The notes: generated from the letters alone by a model not told the origin. Counted from the stretch's first letter, positions 46,582-56,144 are shown. The stretch is DNA of 64,000 nucleotides from Terrimonas ginsenosidimutans (GCF_022012415.1 NZ_JAKLTR010000010.1:62001-126000); one strand, 5' to 3'. A program made the numbers and translations.

Positions 46582-46977
46582 TTAACCAGCTGCTGAATGA
46601 TCCCAGCTGAACGGATCAGTACAGGGATCACATTTGAATTTTAATACTTTTCCAAGAGACTGAGCTTTCTTACCTTTCTTTACGAAAACATAAGCGAGGT
46701 CAACATACTCCTCTACTTCTTTACCTTCTTCATTACGGCCTTTAACAACTACTGAATAATATTTGCCGTTCTTATCTGCTTTCATGAAAACCTCGTTAAC
46801 AGTTATCCTCGCCATTGTTTCGTTCTCGCAACAGCTGCACCATAAAATGATCGTAGACTCTTTCTTTAAATAAGCAACTGCTTTTTCCGCCTGTTCGCGT
46901 GTTAACGCAGCAAGCTGATCTGCTTTGGCGAAGAATGTTGTCAGAAGCAATGACAATACAATGAGTGATTTTTTCAT
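46582..46977 (-). CDS. Small secreted cysteine-containing protein of unknown function
   Basis: 131 residues from MKKSLIVLSLLLTTFFAKADQ, a signal peptide cut near residue 19. The mature part has an LWCSCCENE motif near residues 46-54 and a CDPCTDPFSW C-terminus, suggesting disulfides or metal binding, with predicted beta strands (YYSVVVKGRNEEGKEVEEYVDLAYVFVKKG). No recognised family. The upstream frame to 47028 is open, but the signal peptide fixes the start at 46977. Confidence 0.65.
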   Translation of the reverse strand: MKKSLIVLSLLLTTFFAKADQLAALTREQAEKAVAYLKKESTIILWCSCCENETMARITVNEVFMKADKNGKYYSVVVKGRNEEGKEVEEYVDLAYVFVKKGKKAQSLGKVLKFKCDPCTDPFSWDHSAAG

Positions 46978-47220
46978 TGAGAAACGTTTTGTTTTTGGTG
47001 CTGCTGATGGATCAAATATTATACCCAAATCAGGTTAACGGTCATTTCAAAACATTTGTACTATCGAATAACTTAACGGAAACTATTATGTTGCGTATCC
47101 GATCAGTCGGGATACCTGAAACTTCACTTCTCCCAGCTTCCCCCGGCTTTGAGTCTGACAACAGTGGGGCGTTGTTTTGATCCTGGTGTACTTTTACAGT
47201 CCGGTCTTCTTGCTTTTTAT

Positions 47221-48258
47221 TTAGTCGAAATATTTTATCTGTAACTCTCCGCGATAATCCGCACTGTTCGTATTCGCAGTTTTGCAATTTATCGCCCTGC
47301 CTCTGTCGTCATACTGCCAGTTATATAAAAGAGCATTTTCTCCATTAACAGGAGATTCAACAAATGATCCATCAGGTTGCGCAGTAAAATGCTGCAGCTT
47401 AAGTTTAGTTACAGATCCTTTCGCTAGCATCAGGGTTTGCTCAAACCTCTCTGGAATGCTTAATACCGATGGTGTAAAATAACCCGGACTCTGATCTGCA
47501 TAATATAATCTCCAACGCATATCCCTGCCGACCAGTTTTTCTAAAACATAGATGAGATAACTGTTGGAAGCATTATCTGTTGATACGTTATAATGATGTA
47601 CTAAGCGGTTGCCTGCGACAAGGGAATGAACAGTATCGCTCATTCCCGTCAGTTTATGACTGGCGTCATACGTGTACGCAATGTTATGCCCGTCAAGACC
47701 CAAGCTCATCAATTGCTCACGCTGGGAAACCAACAAGGCATCCCGGTTGAAAGTAAGCGTGAGGAATACTGCGGAATTGTCAGTCGATTCAACCAATATT
47801 TTCTCACCTCCGTCCGGAGATACTGACCTGTTTGCTTTTTGTAAAAGGATTTTATCATTTTTCCAGATCTCGAATTGACCTGCTGCCGGTCTTTTAATGA
47901 TTACAGAATCCAATGACCGTGATGTTCCATCAGAAAAGCTGATCACGATCTTCACCAGGTTTCCATCATTGTCATAATGGTGTCGACGGAAGTTTTTATC
48001 AGACAGGCTAAACCATTCGGTAACTGTTCTGTTCGCTGCATCTTCTGTAATAATGCATATATTCTTTGCTGAACTTCCTGCAGTTGAATAGGACGTTGCC
48101 AGCTCAAGCAACTTTGTCTCCTTATCCATTAATAGCGGGTCGGAAACCGGTGGTGGAAGATCATTATCACCAGAACATGAAAAAGATATTGGTACAAGAA
48201 TGATAAACAGGCAAAGACGGAGTAACGGTGTCAGGTGAGTAAATTGGCTCATTGGCAT
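47221..48258 (-). CDS. Lipoprotein of unknown function
   Basis: 345 residues from MPMSQFTHLTPLLRLCLFIILVP, with lipobox cysteine in ISFSCSG near residue 27. The body has YDNDGNLVKIVISFSDGTSRSLD and YTYDASHKLTGMSDTVHSL, a pattern resembling beta-strand repeats of YD or RHS-like lipoproteins of Bacteroidota, but I cannot name the family. A promoter 7 bases upstream implies a nearly leaderless mRNA. The ATG at 48252 is an alternative start. It lies between rplL and rpoB. Confidence 0.7.
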   Translation of the reverse strand: MPMSQFTHLTPLLRLCLFIILVPISFSCSGDNDLPPPVSDPLLMDKETKLLELATSYSTAGSSAKNICIITEDAANRTVTEWFSLSDKNFRRHHYDNDGNLVKIVISFSDGTSRSLDSVIIKRPAAGQFEIWKNDKILLQKANRSVSPDGGEKILVESTDNSAVFLTLTFNRDALLVSQREQLMSLGLDGHNIAYTYDASHKLTGMSDTVHSLVAGNRLVHHYNVSTDNASNSYLIYVLEKLVGRDMRWRLYYADQSPGYFTPSVLSIPERFEQTLMLAKGSVTKLKLQHFTAQPDGSFVESPVNGENALLYNWQYDDRGRAINCKTANTNSADYRGELQIKYFD

Positions 48259-48265
48259 GATATGA

Positions 48266-48295
48266 CAAATATAATAACGCCACCAGAAAGTGCAA
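48266..48295 (-). promoter_or_regulatory. Promoter of the lipoprotein gene
   Basis: On the minus strand TTTG (plus CAA at 48293-48295) and TATATTTG (plus 48266-48273) have a 19-base spacer, an excellent match to the Bacteroidota consensus. The start site would fall within a base or two of the ATG at 48258. Confidence 0.7.
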
Positions 48296-48364
48296 ATCGA
48301 TTGATTTTTCAATGAATGAATCCGGTCGCTTGCCCGCATGTCGTGCTCTGGCAGCACAAAAAAA

Positions 48365-48383
48365 CCCCGGTTCAAAACCGGGG
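48365..48383 (-). terminator. Terminator of the rplL-end ribosomal operon
   Basis: CCCCGGTT-CAA-AACCGGGG: 8-bp perfect stem followed on the minus strand by seven T. A second hairpin CCCGG/CCGGG is just upstream at 48390-48406. So rplKAJL transcription ends here rather than reading into rpoB. Confidence 0.88.
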
Positions 48384-48428
48384 CTTTATCCCGGCTCTGA
48401 ACCGGGAGAATATTCTTTATTACAAGAA

Positions 48429-48800
48429 TTAAGCAACTTCTACGTCAGCACCTGCTTCTTTCAGTTTAGCAGCGATTTCGTCAGCTTCTGCTTTAGAAAC
48501 ACCTTCTTTAACTGGTTTTGGAGCACCGTCAACGAGGTCTTTCGCTTCTTTCAGACCGAGGCCAGTCAGATCTTTAACGATCTTAACTACGTTCAGTTTA
48601 GAAGCACCACCGCTTTTCAGGATAACGTCGAAAGCAGTTTTCTCTTCTGCTTTTGCAGCACCACCGCCATCAGCAGCTACTACTACTGCTGCTGCAGCTG
48701 GCTCGATGCCATACTCAGATTTCAGGAAATCTGCTAATTCTTGTACGTCTTTTACAGTCAGGGCCACCAGGCTCTCTGCTAATGCTTTAATGTCTGCCAT
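48429..48800 (-). CDS. rplL: 50S ribosomal protein L7/L12
   Basis: A 123-residue L7/L12: N-terminal dimerisation helices ([27 protein letters not shown]), an Ala-rich hinge ([16 protein letters not shown]) and the C-terminal factor-binding domain ([41 protein letters not shown]). It forms the ribosomal stalk with L10. Confidence 0.99.
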   Translation of the reverse strand: MADIKALAESLVALTVKDVQELADFLKSEYGIEPAAAAVVVAADGGGAAKAEEKTAFDVILKSGGASKLNVVKIVKDLTGLGLKEAKDLVDGAPKPVKEGVSKAEADEIAAKLKEAGADVEVA

Positions 48801-48972
48801 TGTTTGAAATTTTTCCCGTCTTCATTCCCCTTACAAGGAGTCCGACGGAGTTTAAAAAAATTGTTTTTCCGTTTTTTAGACACTACGGAGAGTGCTGTTA
48901 TTAACTCGGAATAAAAAGGAAAAGCTGAATAAAGAAACAGGCTTTTTTTACTTTTTACTTTTGAATTTTTAC

Positions 48973-49503
48973 TTATTCTGCAGCAGCAGGTGTCGCTTCC
49001 GCTCCGCCAGCTTTCTGCTCGTGATGGTGCAACAAAGCAGCCAGTACACGTTTTGCAGGAGACTGCAGCAATCCGATAACTTCGCCGATGAGCTCGTTCT
49101 TCGTTTTGATCTGAGTCAGTGCTTTCAGTTGGTTGTCGCCAGTGTACACATCACCATTGATGAAGGCAGCTTTCAATACTGGTTTTTCACCATTGTTTGC
49201 TTTACGGAAAGAGCTGATGATCAGAGCTGGTTCTTTAGGGTTCTCAGAGAACATCAGCGCAGTTACTTTATTCAGCGCTTCGTAAACACCTGAATATTTT
49301 TCAGCATCCAGAGATTCCAGTGCTTTTTTGATCAGGGTGTTCTTAGCTACTTTCATTTCCACTTGCTTGCTGAAGCATTCGCGGCGGAGTTTGCCAACCT
49401 GCTCAACAGACAGTGATTCTGTATCGGCGATATAGAAGTTGTTATATTGGGAGAACTTACCTTTCAGCAGTTCAATCACTTCGTTTTTTTGATCTTTAGT
49501 CAT
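48973..49503 (-). CDS. rplJ: 50S ribosomal protein L10
   Basis: A 176-residue L10 starting MTKDQKNEVIELLKGKFSQYNNFYIAD with the KNTLIKKALE and GLLQSPAKRVLAALLHHHEQK regions; a C-terminal tail rich in Ala and Glu anchors L7/L12. It is 27 bases after rplA and 172 bases before rplL; there is no long L10-type leader in front of it. Confidence 0.98.
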   Translation of the reverse strand: MTKDQKNEVIELLKGKFSQYNNFYIADTESLSVEQVGKLRRECFSKQVEMKVAKNTLIKKALESLDAEKYSGVYEALNKVTALMFSENPKEPALIISSFRKANNGEKPVLKAAFINGDVYTGDNQLKALTQIKTKNELIGEVIGLLQSPAKRVLAALLHHHEQKAGGAEATPAAAE

Positions 49504-49530
49504 GATAATAAGTTTTTAAACCACTTAAGA

Positions 49531-50226
49531 TTAGTGAACAAATGCTTTTGTATCGATCGCAACACCAGGGCTCATAGAGCTGGCCATGCTGATGCCTTTC
49601 AGGTAAGTTCCTTTTGCTGTAGCAGGTTTTGCTTTAATGATAGCATTAAGCAGTTCCTGGCTGTTTTCAGCAATTTTTTCAGGAGCAAAGCTGATACGGC
49701 CGATAGAAGCGTGGATGATACCCACTTTGTCAACTTTGAAAGCGATCTTACCACCTTTAACATCATTGATAGCTGTTGCCACATCGTTGGTTACCGTACC
49801 TGTTTTAGGGTTTGGCATCAGGTTACGTGGGCCTAACACTTTACCCAGCTTACCGATCTTAGGCATTACAGACGGAGTAGCGATGATCACATCAACGTCT
49901 ACCCAGCCGCCTTCGATCTTAGCAACGAATTCGTCCAGACCAACATAGTCAGCACCGGCGTTCTTTGCTTCAGCTTCTTTATCAGGAGTACAGAGTACCA
50001 ACACTTTTTTAGTTTTACCAGTACCATGAGGTAAAATAACCGTACCACGGATAGCCTGGTCAGCCTTCTTAGGGTCTACACCAAGACGAACGTGCAGGTC
50101 AACAGAAGCATCGAATTTGCAGGTAGTGATTGATTTTACCAGTGCAGATGCGTCTTTTAAGCTATATTGTTTATTGCCATCGACTTTACCGTTGACAGCT
50201 TTTCTTTTTTTAGGGATGAATGCCAT
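49531..50226 (-). CDS. rplA: 50S ribosomal protein L1
   Basis: A 231-residue L1 with the standard [26 protein letters not shown] start (slightly basic N-terminus), [29 protein letters not shown] and [15 protein letters not shown] motifs. It forms the L1 stalk. An AAGGAGG lies about 21 bases upstream of the ATG, too far for a normal Shine-Dalgarno. Confidence 0.98.
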   Translation of the reverse strand: MAFIPKKRKAVNGKVDGNKQYSLKDASALVKSITTCKFDASVDLHVRLGVDPKKADQAIRGTVILPHGTGKTKKVLVLCTPDKEAEAKNAGADYVGLDEFVAKIEGGWVDVDVIIATPSVMPKIGKLGKVLGPRNLMPNPKTGTVTNDVATAINDVKGGKIAFKVDKVGIIHASIGRISFAPEKIAENSQELLNAIIKAKPATAKGTYLKGISMASSMSPGVAIDTKAFVH

Positions 50227-50305
50227 TTTGATTCGAGTTTAGTTTTCCTCCTTCGCTACGCTTTGCCGGACAAGCCGCTTACGTTCCGAATTTGGGTTTG
50301 ATTAA

Positions 50306-50749
<444 letters not shown>

Positions 50750-51131
50750 TTTAAAATACTTTTTGGTGTTAACGACTGTTCTTCCACCTTCGGTGGCTTA
50801 CTGGGTCTCCCATTGTCCCCCCGGACTTGATCCGGGGTCTCCCCGTTTTACCGGGTACTCTTAAAGAACTCTTTGGGGCTGCAAAGGTAGGTAGATTAAG
50901 GGATTTCCGGAAGAGTTTGGGCAAAAATCTTAGGCACCTGTATTTGATATAGCAACTACCTGGTTTGCTGCGTGTTGCGAGGAGACATCCAGGGCAACGC
51001 TTTTGGGATACCTCTTTGAACCTATGCAGGTCCGTTCAAAAGATGTAACCTAACGGCAGATGACCAGGGTGGGCCTGAAATTGATCAATTGCCGGTAGTA
51101 GAAAAATGTCGTTCCCTTCACAACCAGAGGA
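50750..51131. other. rplK leader and upstream region
   Basis: 382 bases. On the minus strand it holds a -7-like element (listed separately) and two leader hairpins, CCACC-TTC-GGTGG (50784-50796) and CCCCGGA-CTTGA-TCCGGGG (50819-50837), which could control the operon. Nothing else was found. Confidence 0.55.
50882..50889 (-). promoter_or_regulatory. Probable -7 element of the rplKAJL operon
   Basis: TACCTTTG on the minus strand, 132 bases before the rplK ATG. No TTG was seen at the correct -33 distance. The surrounding CTACCTTTGCA resembles the element before the tRNA operon (56458-56465). Confidence 0.55.
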
Positions 51132-52970
51132 TCATTTCTTTAAAAAATCATCATACACGGATTGCATCATCGCCTTACCTGCTTCGATCTGCTTGGCGCC
51201 CGTCGTACCCTCCCGTTCAATAGGGCGTTTGCCGATATTGTCAAAAACCAGCCTTCCCGTGCTGTCCACAAATCCGAATGCATCATTGTAGGTGAAAAAT
51301 GCCCAGGGTTTTACAGCCGGGTCAAATACATTTTTGCTGAATGGGAATTTGGTTTTATCTAATCCAAACTGAGCAGAAATAGTTGCGGCAATATCGAGCT
51401 GAGAAACGTTCTTTTCGATCACCACCCCTTCCCGGTTCAATGCTCCACCAAGCCATAACATGGGCGTGCGGAAATCATCTGCACGATGATCTGAGTCGGG
51501 AAGAATATGTCCATGATCACCCGTAATAATGACCAGCGTATTCTTCCACCAGGGCTGAGTTTTACATGAGTCAATAAACTCTCCAATCACCGCATCTGTA
51601 TAATGCAGCGAGTTCATGAATTTTGCTTTTGTATCCATCCCCGGAAATACAACGGGAACAGGCGTTTCAAATGGTTCATGGCTTGTGAGCGTAAGCCACG
51701 CTGCGAAGAACGGCTGCTTTTCCTTATCCAGGTCGTGCAATACCCTTTTCATTACAACTCCATCATGAGCCCCCCATTTTGAGTTCATGTCCTTCGCATC
51801 GAAATCACTTTTGCCGATGATGGGATTAAACCCTCCCTGCAACAGGTAAGATTTAATGTTGGCAAACTCAGGTTCTCCCCCATAAAAGAAAGGCGTTGTG
51901 TACCCTTTTTCTGAAAACAAATGTGCAAGCACCTGCAGCTTGATCGACTTCGCCGGCGAATGAATGATGGTGCCATTTGGCATGGCGGGATAACCACTGA
52001 ATATCGCAGGCAGGCCTTTGTAGGTACGATCACCACTCGCGTACATGTTATTAAAATAGATCCCTTCTTTTCTCAATTGATTGAAACGAGGTGTTACCTG
52101 CTGATCACGGATCGATACATGCAATGCTTTTTCAGTAAAACTTTCCCATACAACTACCAACACGTTAATAGCGGAATCGGATGAACGAAGAACAGATTCC
52201 GTCAACGGTCCTTGCTGATACAGACTGTCCGTGACCTTCTTTACCGTTTCTTCAGACAGATACAGGTAAGGGTTATGAGATGCGGCGGCTTTACTCATCG
52301 CACTACGCAGCAGGTTCCATACCGGATTGATGGCCGCCTGGTTCGCATAGTTATGCGTTGAGAAGTAAACACTGCTTTGGTTCAATGGCGTTTGCTGCAG
52401 TCCTCCTCTGATAGGGATGATCAGTGCGCCGGTAAACAACAGCAATGCTACAGCAGTATGTGGCTTGTATCTGTTTTGCTCCTGGAAGAAGACGCGCTTG
52501 AGGATAAAGACAAAGCAGAAATAGAACAATGCATAGGCCACAGCGAAGGTCAGACCAACAAATACAAGCGGAATATGGCTGATCGACGCGTAAGCTTCTT
52601 TAGGGGTAACCACGAACCGGAGCGGCGTCATATCCAAACGGACACCCCAGGAGGAATAGATCTCGAGATCAGCCAAACAGATGACACAGACGATCAGCAG
52701 TACAATAACCGTATAGATCCTGTAAACGGGCAGCCGTTTGAAAAAACGGATCCAGAGACTCAGAAGCACAAAAAGGCAAACCGGAGCCGTAACGTAAGCT
52801 GCAACGGACATGTCCATCTTTAATCCGTAGCAAAGGCTGCCGAGAATGGTACGGAAAGGCAATTGTTTGGTTTTGCTGAAATGGTATAACAGGAACACCA
52901 CCCGCATGAGGTCGAAAAAGAAGACCCAGCTAATAAAATAGATCAGGATGAATTTGAATTTGGCAGCCAT
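51132..52970 (-). CDS. LTA synthase family protein (sulfatase-fold membrane enzyme)
   Basis: About 612 residues from MAAKFKFILIYFISWVFFF. About five membrane helices within the first 200 residues precede an alkaline-phosphatase/sulfatase domain: INVLVVVWESFTEKALH (first metal site), SGDRTYKGLPAIFSGYP with the nucleophile Thr, and VIITGDHGHILP with the metal-binding DH. This family transfers phosphoglycerol or phosphoethanolamine-like groups on the outer face of the inner membrane; the acceptor in Bacteroidota is not established. It is inserted between nusG and rplK. The frame opens to 53072, but the ATG at 52970 precedes the first helix. Confidence 0.92.
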   Translation of the reverse strand: MAAKFKFILIYFISWVFFFDLMRVVFLLYHFSKTKQLPFRTILGSLCYGLKMDMSVAAYVTAPVCLFVLLSLWIRFFKRLPVYRIYTVIVLLIVCVICLADLEIYSSWGVRLDMTPLRFVVTPKEAYASISHIPLVFVGLTFAVAYALFYFCFVFILKRVFFQEQNRYKPHTAVALLLFTGALIIPIRGGLQQTPLNQSSVYFSTHNYANQAAINPVWNLLRSAMSKAAASHNPYLYLSEETVKKVTDSLYQQGPLTESVLRSSDSAINVLVVVWESFTEKALHVSIRDQQVTPRFNQLRKEGIYFNNMYASGDRTYKGLPAIFSGYPAMPNGTIIHSPAKSIKLQVLAHLFSEKGYTTPFFYGGEPEFANIKSYLLQGGFNPIIGKSDFDAKDMNSKWGAHDGVVMKRVLHDLDKEKQPFFAAWLTLTSHEPFETPVPVVFPGMDTKAKFMNSLHYTDAVIGEFIDSCKTQPWWKNTLVIITGDHGHILPDSDHRADDFRTPMLWLGGALNREGVVIEKNVSQLDIAATISAQFGLDKTKFPFSKNVFDPAVKPWAFFTYNDAFGFVDSTGRLVFDNIGKRPIEREGTTGAKQIEAGKAMMQSVYDDFLKK

Positions 52971-53447
52971 TATCTGTGCATCACATGCACGTGTTTGGTT
53001 TATGTCTTCTCCTCGGTGTGGTCCTTTGGGGAAATGAAAGAAAGGTGCAAAATTAAAACTTAAAGGTGTCAAAAGGTGCAGCTGGCGGGAAAGTCTCTTA
53101 GAGGTTTCTAATTTTAACGTTTGGAGGAAGGAGGAAAAAAGTTTAATAGTTTAAGGGTTTAAGGGTTTAATAGTTTAAGAGGGGTAGGGTAGGTTAGGCT
53201 GGGAGGTTTAGAAGGTTTGGGAAGTTTGGCAGGGATAATTCCATGATTTTTAAATAGGATTGTCTCTCTTAACCTTTTAAAATGATCTTAATCCCCGCGC
53301 CCTTGAATGTATAAAACATCTTAAACCCTAAACACATTAAACTATTAAACCCTTAAACTATTAAACTTTTAAACTCCCCCTCCCCCCCGGAAAGCGCAAA
53401 GCCACTCCTTTCGGAATGGCTTTGACAAATTATCTATGGGGATCTTT
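52971..53447. other. Repeat-rich region between nusG and the LTA synthase gene
   Basis: It holds TTTAAA-type arms: AGTTTAATAGTTTAAGGGTTTAAGGGTTT... at 53140-53180 and an inverse at 53325-53375 (AAACCCTAAAC, ATTAAACTATTAAACCCTTAAAC). G-rich low complexity lies between 53180 and 53235. The nusG terminator-like hairpin is at 53397-53424. Confidence 0.65.
53397..53424 (-). terminator. Hairpin after nusG
   Basis: CAAAGCCACTCC and GGAATGGCTTTG form a 12-bp stem with one mismatch and a TTTC loop, 24 bases after the nusG stop. The T tract is poor, so this may pause or process rather than end transcription fully. Confidence 0.6.
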
Positions 53448-54035
53448 TTAGCTGATCTTTTCAACCTGCATGTAGTTCAGTTCTACCGGAGTTGAACGAC
53501 CGAAGATCTTAACGGTAACTTTGAGTTTCTTTTTCTCGTCGTTTACTTCTTCGATGACACCATTGAAGTCGTTGAAGGCACCTTCGATGATCTTGATGGT
53601 TTCACCTACGATGAATGGTTCGCTAACGCTTACGCCACCGGCTTCGGCCATTTCATCCATTTTACCGAGCATTTTATTTACTTCGGCTTTACGGAGAGCG
53701 ATAGGGTTATCTTTTCCGAGGAAGTGGATAACACTATTGGTGTTTTTGATAGTATCGCGAAGATCGTCATTGAGTTTGCCATCGAGCACCTCGATCATTA
53801 CATAACCGGGATAGTAGTTGCGTTCACGCACAACCTTCTTTCCATTGGCAACCTTGTATACTTTTTCAACTGGCAGGAATACTTGCTTTACAACTTCGCT
53901 CCAGCCGCCGCGTGAAATCTCCCTGTCGAGGTATTCTTTTACCTTTCTTTCCTTTCCGCTCACGACACGAAGCACAAACCACTTTGTCTCCTGCTGCTGT
54001 GCGTTGTCTGTAGTATTTGCCGTAGTAGCTTCCAT
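53448..54035 (-). CDS. nusG: Transcription termination/antitermination factor NusG
   Basis: A 195-residue NusG: KWFVLRVVSGKERKVKEYLD (NGN domain), YYPGYVMIEV and the KOW domain EPFIVGETIKIIEGAFNDFNGVIEEVNDEKKKLKVTVKIFGRSTPVEL. It couples transcription and translation. Its ATG overlaps the secE stop (TAATG at 54033-54037), so the two genes are coupled. Confidence 0.97.
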   Translation of the reverse strand: MEATTANTTDNAQQQETKWFVLRVVSGKERKVKEYLDREISRGGWSEVVKQVFLPVEKVYKVANGKKVVRERNYYPGYVMIEVLDGKLNDDLRDTIKNTNSVIHFLGKDNPIALRKAEVNKMLGKMDEMAEAGGVSVSEPFIVGETIKIIEGAFNDFNGVIEEVNDEKKKLKVTVKIFGRSTPVELNYMQVEKIS

Positions 54036-54232
54036 TATTTAAACAGTTCGTTGTAAACTAATTTCAGTACGCCACCGGCACCGAGGTCCATCAGAGAAAC
54101 AAGGGCAGTGATCACGAGCGTTGCTGCGAGAACGATCATGGTAGACTGCTGGAGCTGAGCCCAGTTCGGCCAGGTCACTTTCTCCGTCAGTTCCTTGTAA
54201 GACTCTTTGAAATAGGTTGATATCTTGTTCAT
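54035..54232 (-). CDS. secE: Preprotein translocase subunit SecE
   Basis: A 65-residue single-helix SecE: MNKISTYFKESYKELTEKVTWPNWAQLQQSTMIVLAATLV. The conserved amphipathic helix with VTWP precedes the one membrane segment. It is part of the SecYEG channel. The stop overlaps the nusG start by one base. Confidence 0.96.
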   Translation of the reverse strand: MNKISTYFKESYKELTEKVTWPNWAQLQQSTMIVLAATLVITALVSLMDLGAGGVLKLVYNELFK

Positions 54233-54239
54233 GCTCTTA

Positions 54240-54342
54240 AAGTTAAGAGTTTTAAAAGTTTAAAGGTTTAAAAGTGAAAGAGTTTAAATTCCAGGCCTAA
54301 AATGCATTTTAAACCTTTAAACTTTTGAACTTTTAAACCTTT
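54240..54342. repeat. TTTAAA-type inverted repeat upstream of secE
   Basis: AGTTAAGAGTTTTAAAAGTTTAAAGGTTTAAAAG and the inverse TTTTAAACCTTTAAACTTTTGAACTTTTAAACC pair into a long AT-rich hairpin just after the tRNA-Trp gene on the minus strand. Confidence 0.75.
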
Positions 54343-54347
54343 GTTTG

Positions 54348-54418
54348 CACGGGCAGAGAGATTCGAACTCCCATCAACGGTTTTGGAGACCGCTATTCTG
54401 CCGTTGAACTATGCCCGT
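54348..54418 (-). tRNA. tRNA-Trp (CCA)
   Basis: A 71-base gene with ACGGGCA/TGCCCGT acceptor stem and anticodon CCA in the loop TCTCCAAAA; the T-loop reads GTTCGAATC. CCA at the 3' end is not fully encoded. It lies between tuf and secE as in many bacteria. Confidence 0.95.
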
Positions 54419-54422
54419 ATAA

Positions 54423-54457
54423 TACAAAGTACCCGGGATGTACCCAAGTACTTTGTA
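54423..54457 (-). other. Inverted repeat between tuf and tRNA-Trp
   Basis: TACAAAGTAC and GTACTTTGTA form a 10-bp perfect stem with a 15-base loop. Without a T tract, it is more likely an RNA-processing or stability element than a terminator. Confidence 0.6.
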
Positions 54458-54508
54458 AATGTATATAAAGCTTGTCGTAAGTCCTCTTTTTGGGAGGAAA
54501 TAGATTGC

Positions 54509-55696
54509 TTATTTGATGATTTCAGTCACCTGACCTGCACCTACTGTACGGCCACCTTCGCGGATCGCGAATTTCAGACCTTTTTCCATCGCGATAGGCT
54601 GGATCAGTTTAACTGTCAATGAAGTGTTATCACCAGGCATGATCATTTCAGTACCTGCGTTCAGCTCAACTTCACCAGTTACGTCAGTTGTACGGAAGTA
54701 GAACTGAGGACGGTATTTGTTGAAGAACGGAGTGTGACGGCCACCTTCATCTTTGCTCAGTACGTATACTTCGCATTTGAATTCTGTGTGTGGAGTGATA
54801 GAACCTGGTTTGCAGATTACCATACCACGACGGATCTGAGTTTTCTCAATACCGCGGAGGAGCAGACCTGCGTTGTCTCCAGCTTCACCTGAATCAAGGA
54901 TCTTGCGGAACATTTCCACACCTGTGATAGTTGAAGTCAAAGGAGCTTCGATCAGACCTACGATCTCAACACCTTCACCAGTTTTGATACGACCTCTTTC
55001 GATACGGCCGGTAGCAACAGTACCACGACCAGTGATAGAGAATACGTCTTCAACTGACATCAGGAACGGAAGATCAACCGGACGTGGAGGCAGTGGGATA
55101 TAAGTATCTACAGCATCCATCAGTTCAGTGATAGCACCAACCCATTTTTCGTCACCAGCGAGTGCGCCAGTAGCAGAACCTTTGATGATTGGAGTATTGT
55201 CACCGTCAAAGCCACGTTTAGTCAGCTCATCACGGATTTCCATTTCAACGAGATCCAACAGTTCAGGATCATCAACAAGGTCAACCTTGTTCATGAATAC
55301 CACGATACGAGGAACACCTACCTGACGAGCCAGGAGGATGTGCTCTTTTGTTTGTGGCATAGGACCGTCTGTAGCAGCTACTACGAGGATTGCACCATCC
55401 ATCTGAGCAGCACCTGTGATCATGTTTTTTACGTAGTCAGCGTGACCCGGGCAATCTACGTGTGCGTAGTGACGAGTGTCAGTTTGATATTCTACGTGTG
55501 CAGTATTGATCGTGATACCCCTTTCTTTTTCTTCAGGAGCACCGTCGATTTCGTCATATTTTTTCGCTGTCGCAAGACCTTTTTTTGCAAGGATCTCTGT
55601 AATCGCGGCAGTCAATGTGGTTTTACCATGGTCAACGTGACCAATCGTACCAATGTTTACGTGGGGTTTGTCCCTCTTAAAGGTCTCTTTTGACAT
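54509..55696 (-). CDS. tuf: Elongation factor Tu
   Basis: A 395-residue EF-Tu with all GTPase motifs: [10 protein letters not shown] (P loop), [17 protein letters not shown] and GSATGAL, then domains 2 and 3 ending [12 protein letters not shown]. It brings aminoacyl-tRNA to the ribosome. It follows four tRNA genes, as in the classical thrU-tyrU-glyT-thrT-tufB arrangement. Confidence 0.99.
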   Translation of the reverse strand: MSKETFKRDKPHVNIGTIGHVDHGKTTLTAAITEILAKKGLATAKKYDEIDGAPEEKERGITINTAHVEYQTDTRHYAHVDCPGHADYVKNMITGAAQMDGAILVVAATDGPMPQTKEHILLARQVGVPRIVVFMNKVDLVDDPELLDLVEMEIRDELTKRGFDGDNTPIIKGSATGALAGDEKWVGAITELMDAVDTYIPLPPRPVDLPFLMSVEDVFSITGRGTVATGRIERGRIKTGEGVEIVGLIEAPLTSTITGVEMFRKILDSGEAGDNAGLLLRGIEKTQIRRGMVICKPGSITPHTEFKCEVYVLSKDEGGRHTPFFNKYRPQFYFRTTDVTGEVELNAGTEMIMPGDNTSLTVKLIQPIAMEKGLKFAIREGGRTVGAGQVTEIIK

Positions 55697-55814
55697 TGTT
55701 ATCTGTTTTTAGTTGTGTTTACCCAATTATTGTTTCTTATAATGAGCGGTAATATCACTATTAGCCGCTTTCTTCCCATCTTCGATTCACTCCTTCCTCA
55801 TTGATCTGGCTTAA

Positions 55815-55850
55815 GAGCCGCTAGTGAGCTTTTAAACTCACCACCTTCCC
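55815..55850 (-). other. tRNA-like fragment upstream of tuf
   Basis: The minus-strand sequence GTGAGTTTAAAAGCTCAC then TAGCGGCTC resembles the T arm and 3' acceptor of the tRNA-Thr (GGT) just upstream (GTGAGTTCGATTCTCAC, TAACGGCTC). The other half is missing, so it is a partial degenerate copy. A CATTGA/TCAATG hairpin at 55873-55890 lies between it and the tRNA. Confidence 0.6.
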
Positions 55851-55890
55851 GGTCGCCCGTCGGACCTGAGCCCATTGATAAGACTCAATG

Positions 55891-55962
<72 letters not shown>

Positions 55963-56035
55963 TTTCACCCAAAGTAGACAAGCCGTTGTTGCTGGTTCAA
56001 TCCAGCTGGTCGATTCTTGTCTGTGATCTCTGTGG

Positions 56036-56108
56036 AGCGGGAGACGAGGCTCGAACTCGCCACCTATAGCTTGGAAGGCTATCGCTCTACCAAATGAGCT
56101 ACTCCCGC
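56036..56108 (-). tRNA. tRNA-Gly (TCC)
   Basis: A 73-base gene: acceptor GCGGGAG/CTCCCGC, anticodon loop CTTCCAA giving TCC, T-loop GTTCGAGCC. Confidence 0.95.
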
Positions 56109-56144
56109 TTTTGTTCCTTTTCTAAGAACTCTCAATTAAGCGTT

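Noticed and set aside
46449-46631. 60-codon minus-strand frame
   Set aside because: Also produced by the repeat family; its GVSQRAQR end mirrors the frame at 35361-35558.
49504-49530. L10-type autoregulatory leader before rplJ
   Set aside because: The spacer is only 27 bases, too short for such a structure.
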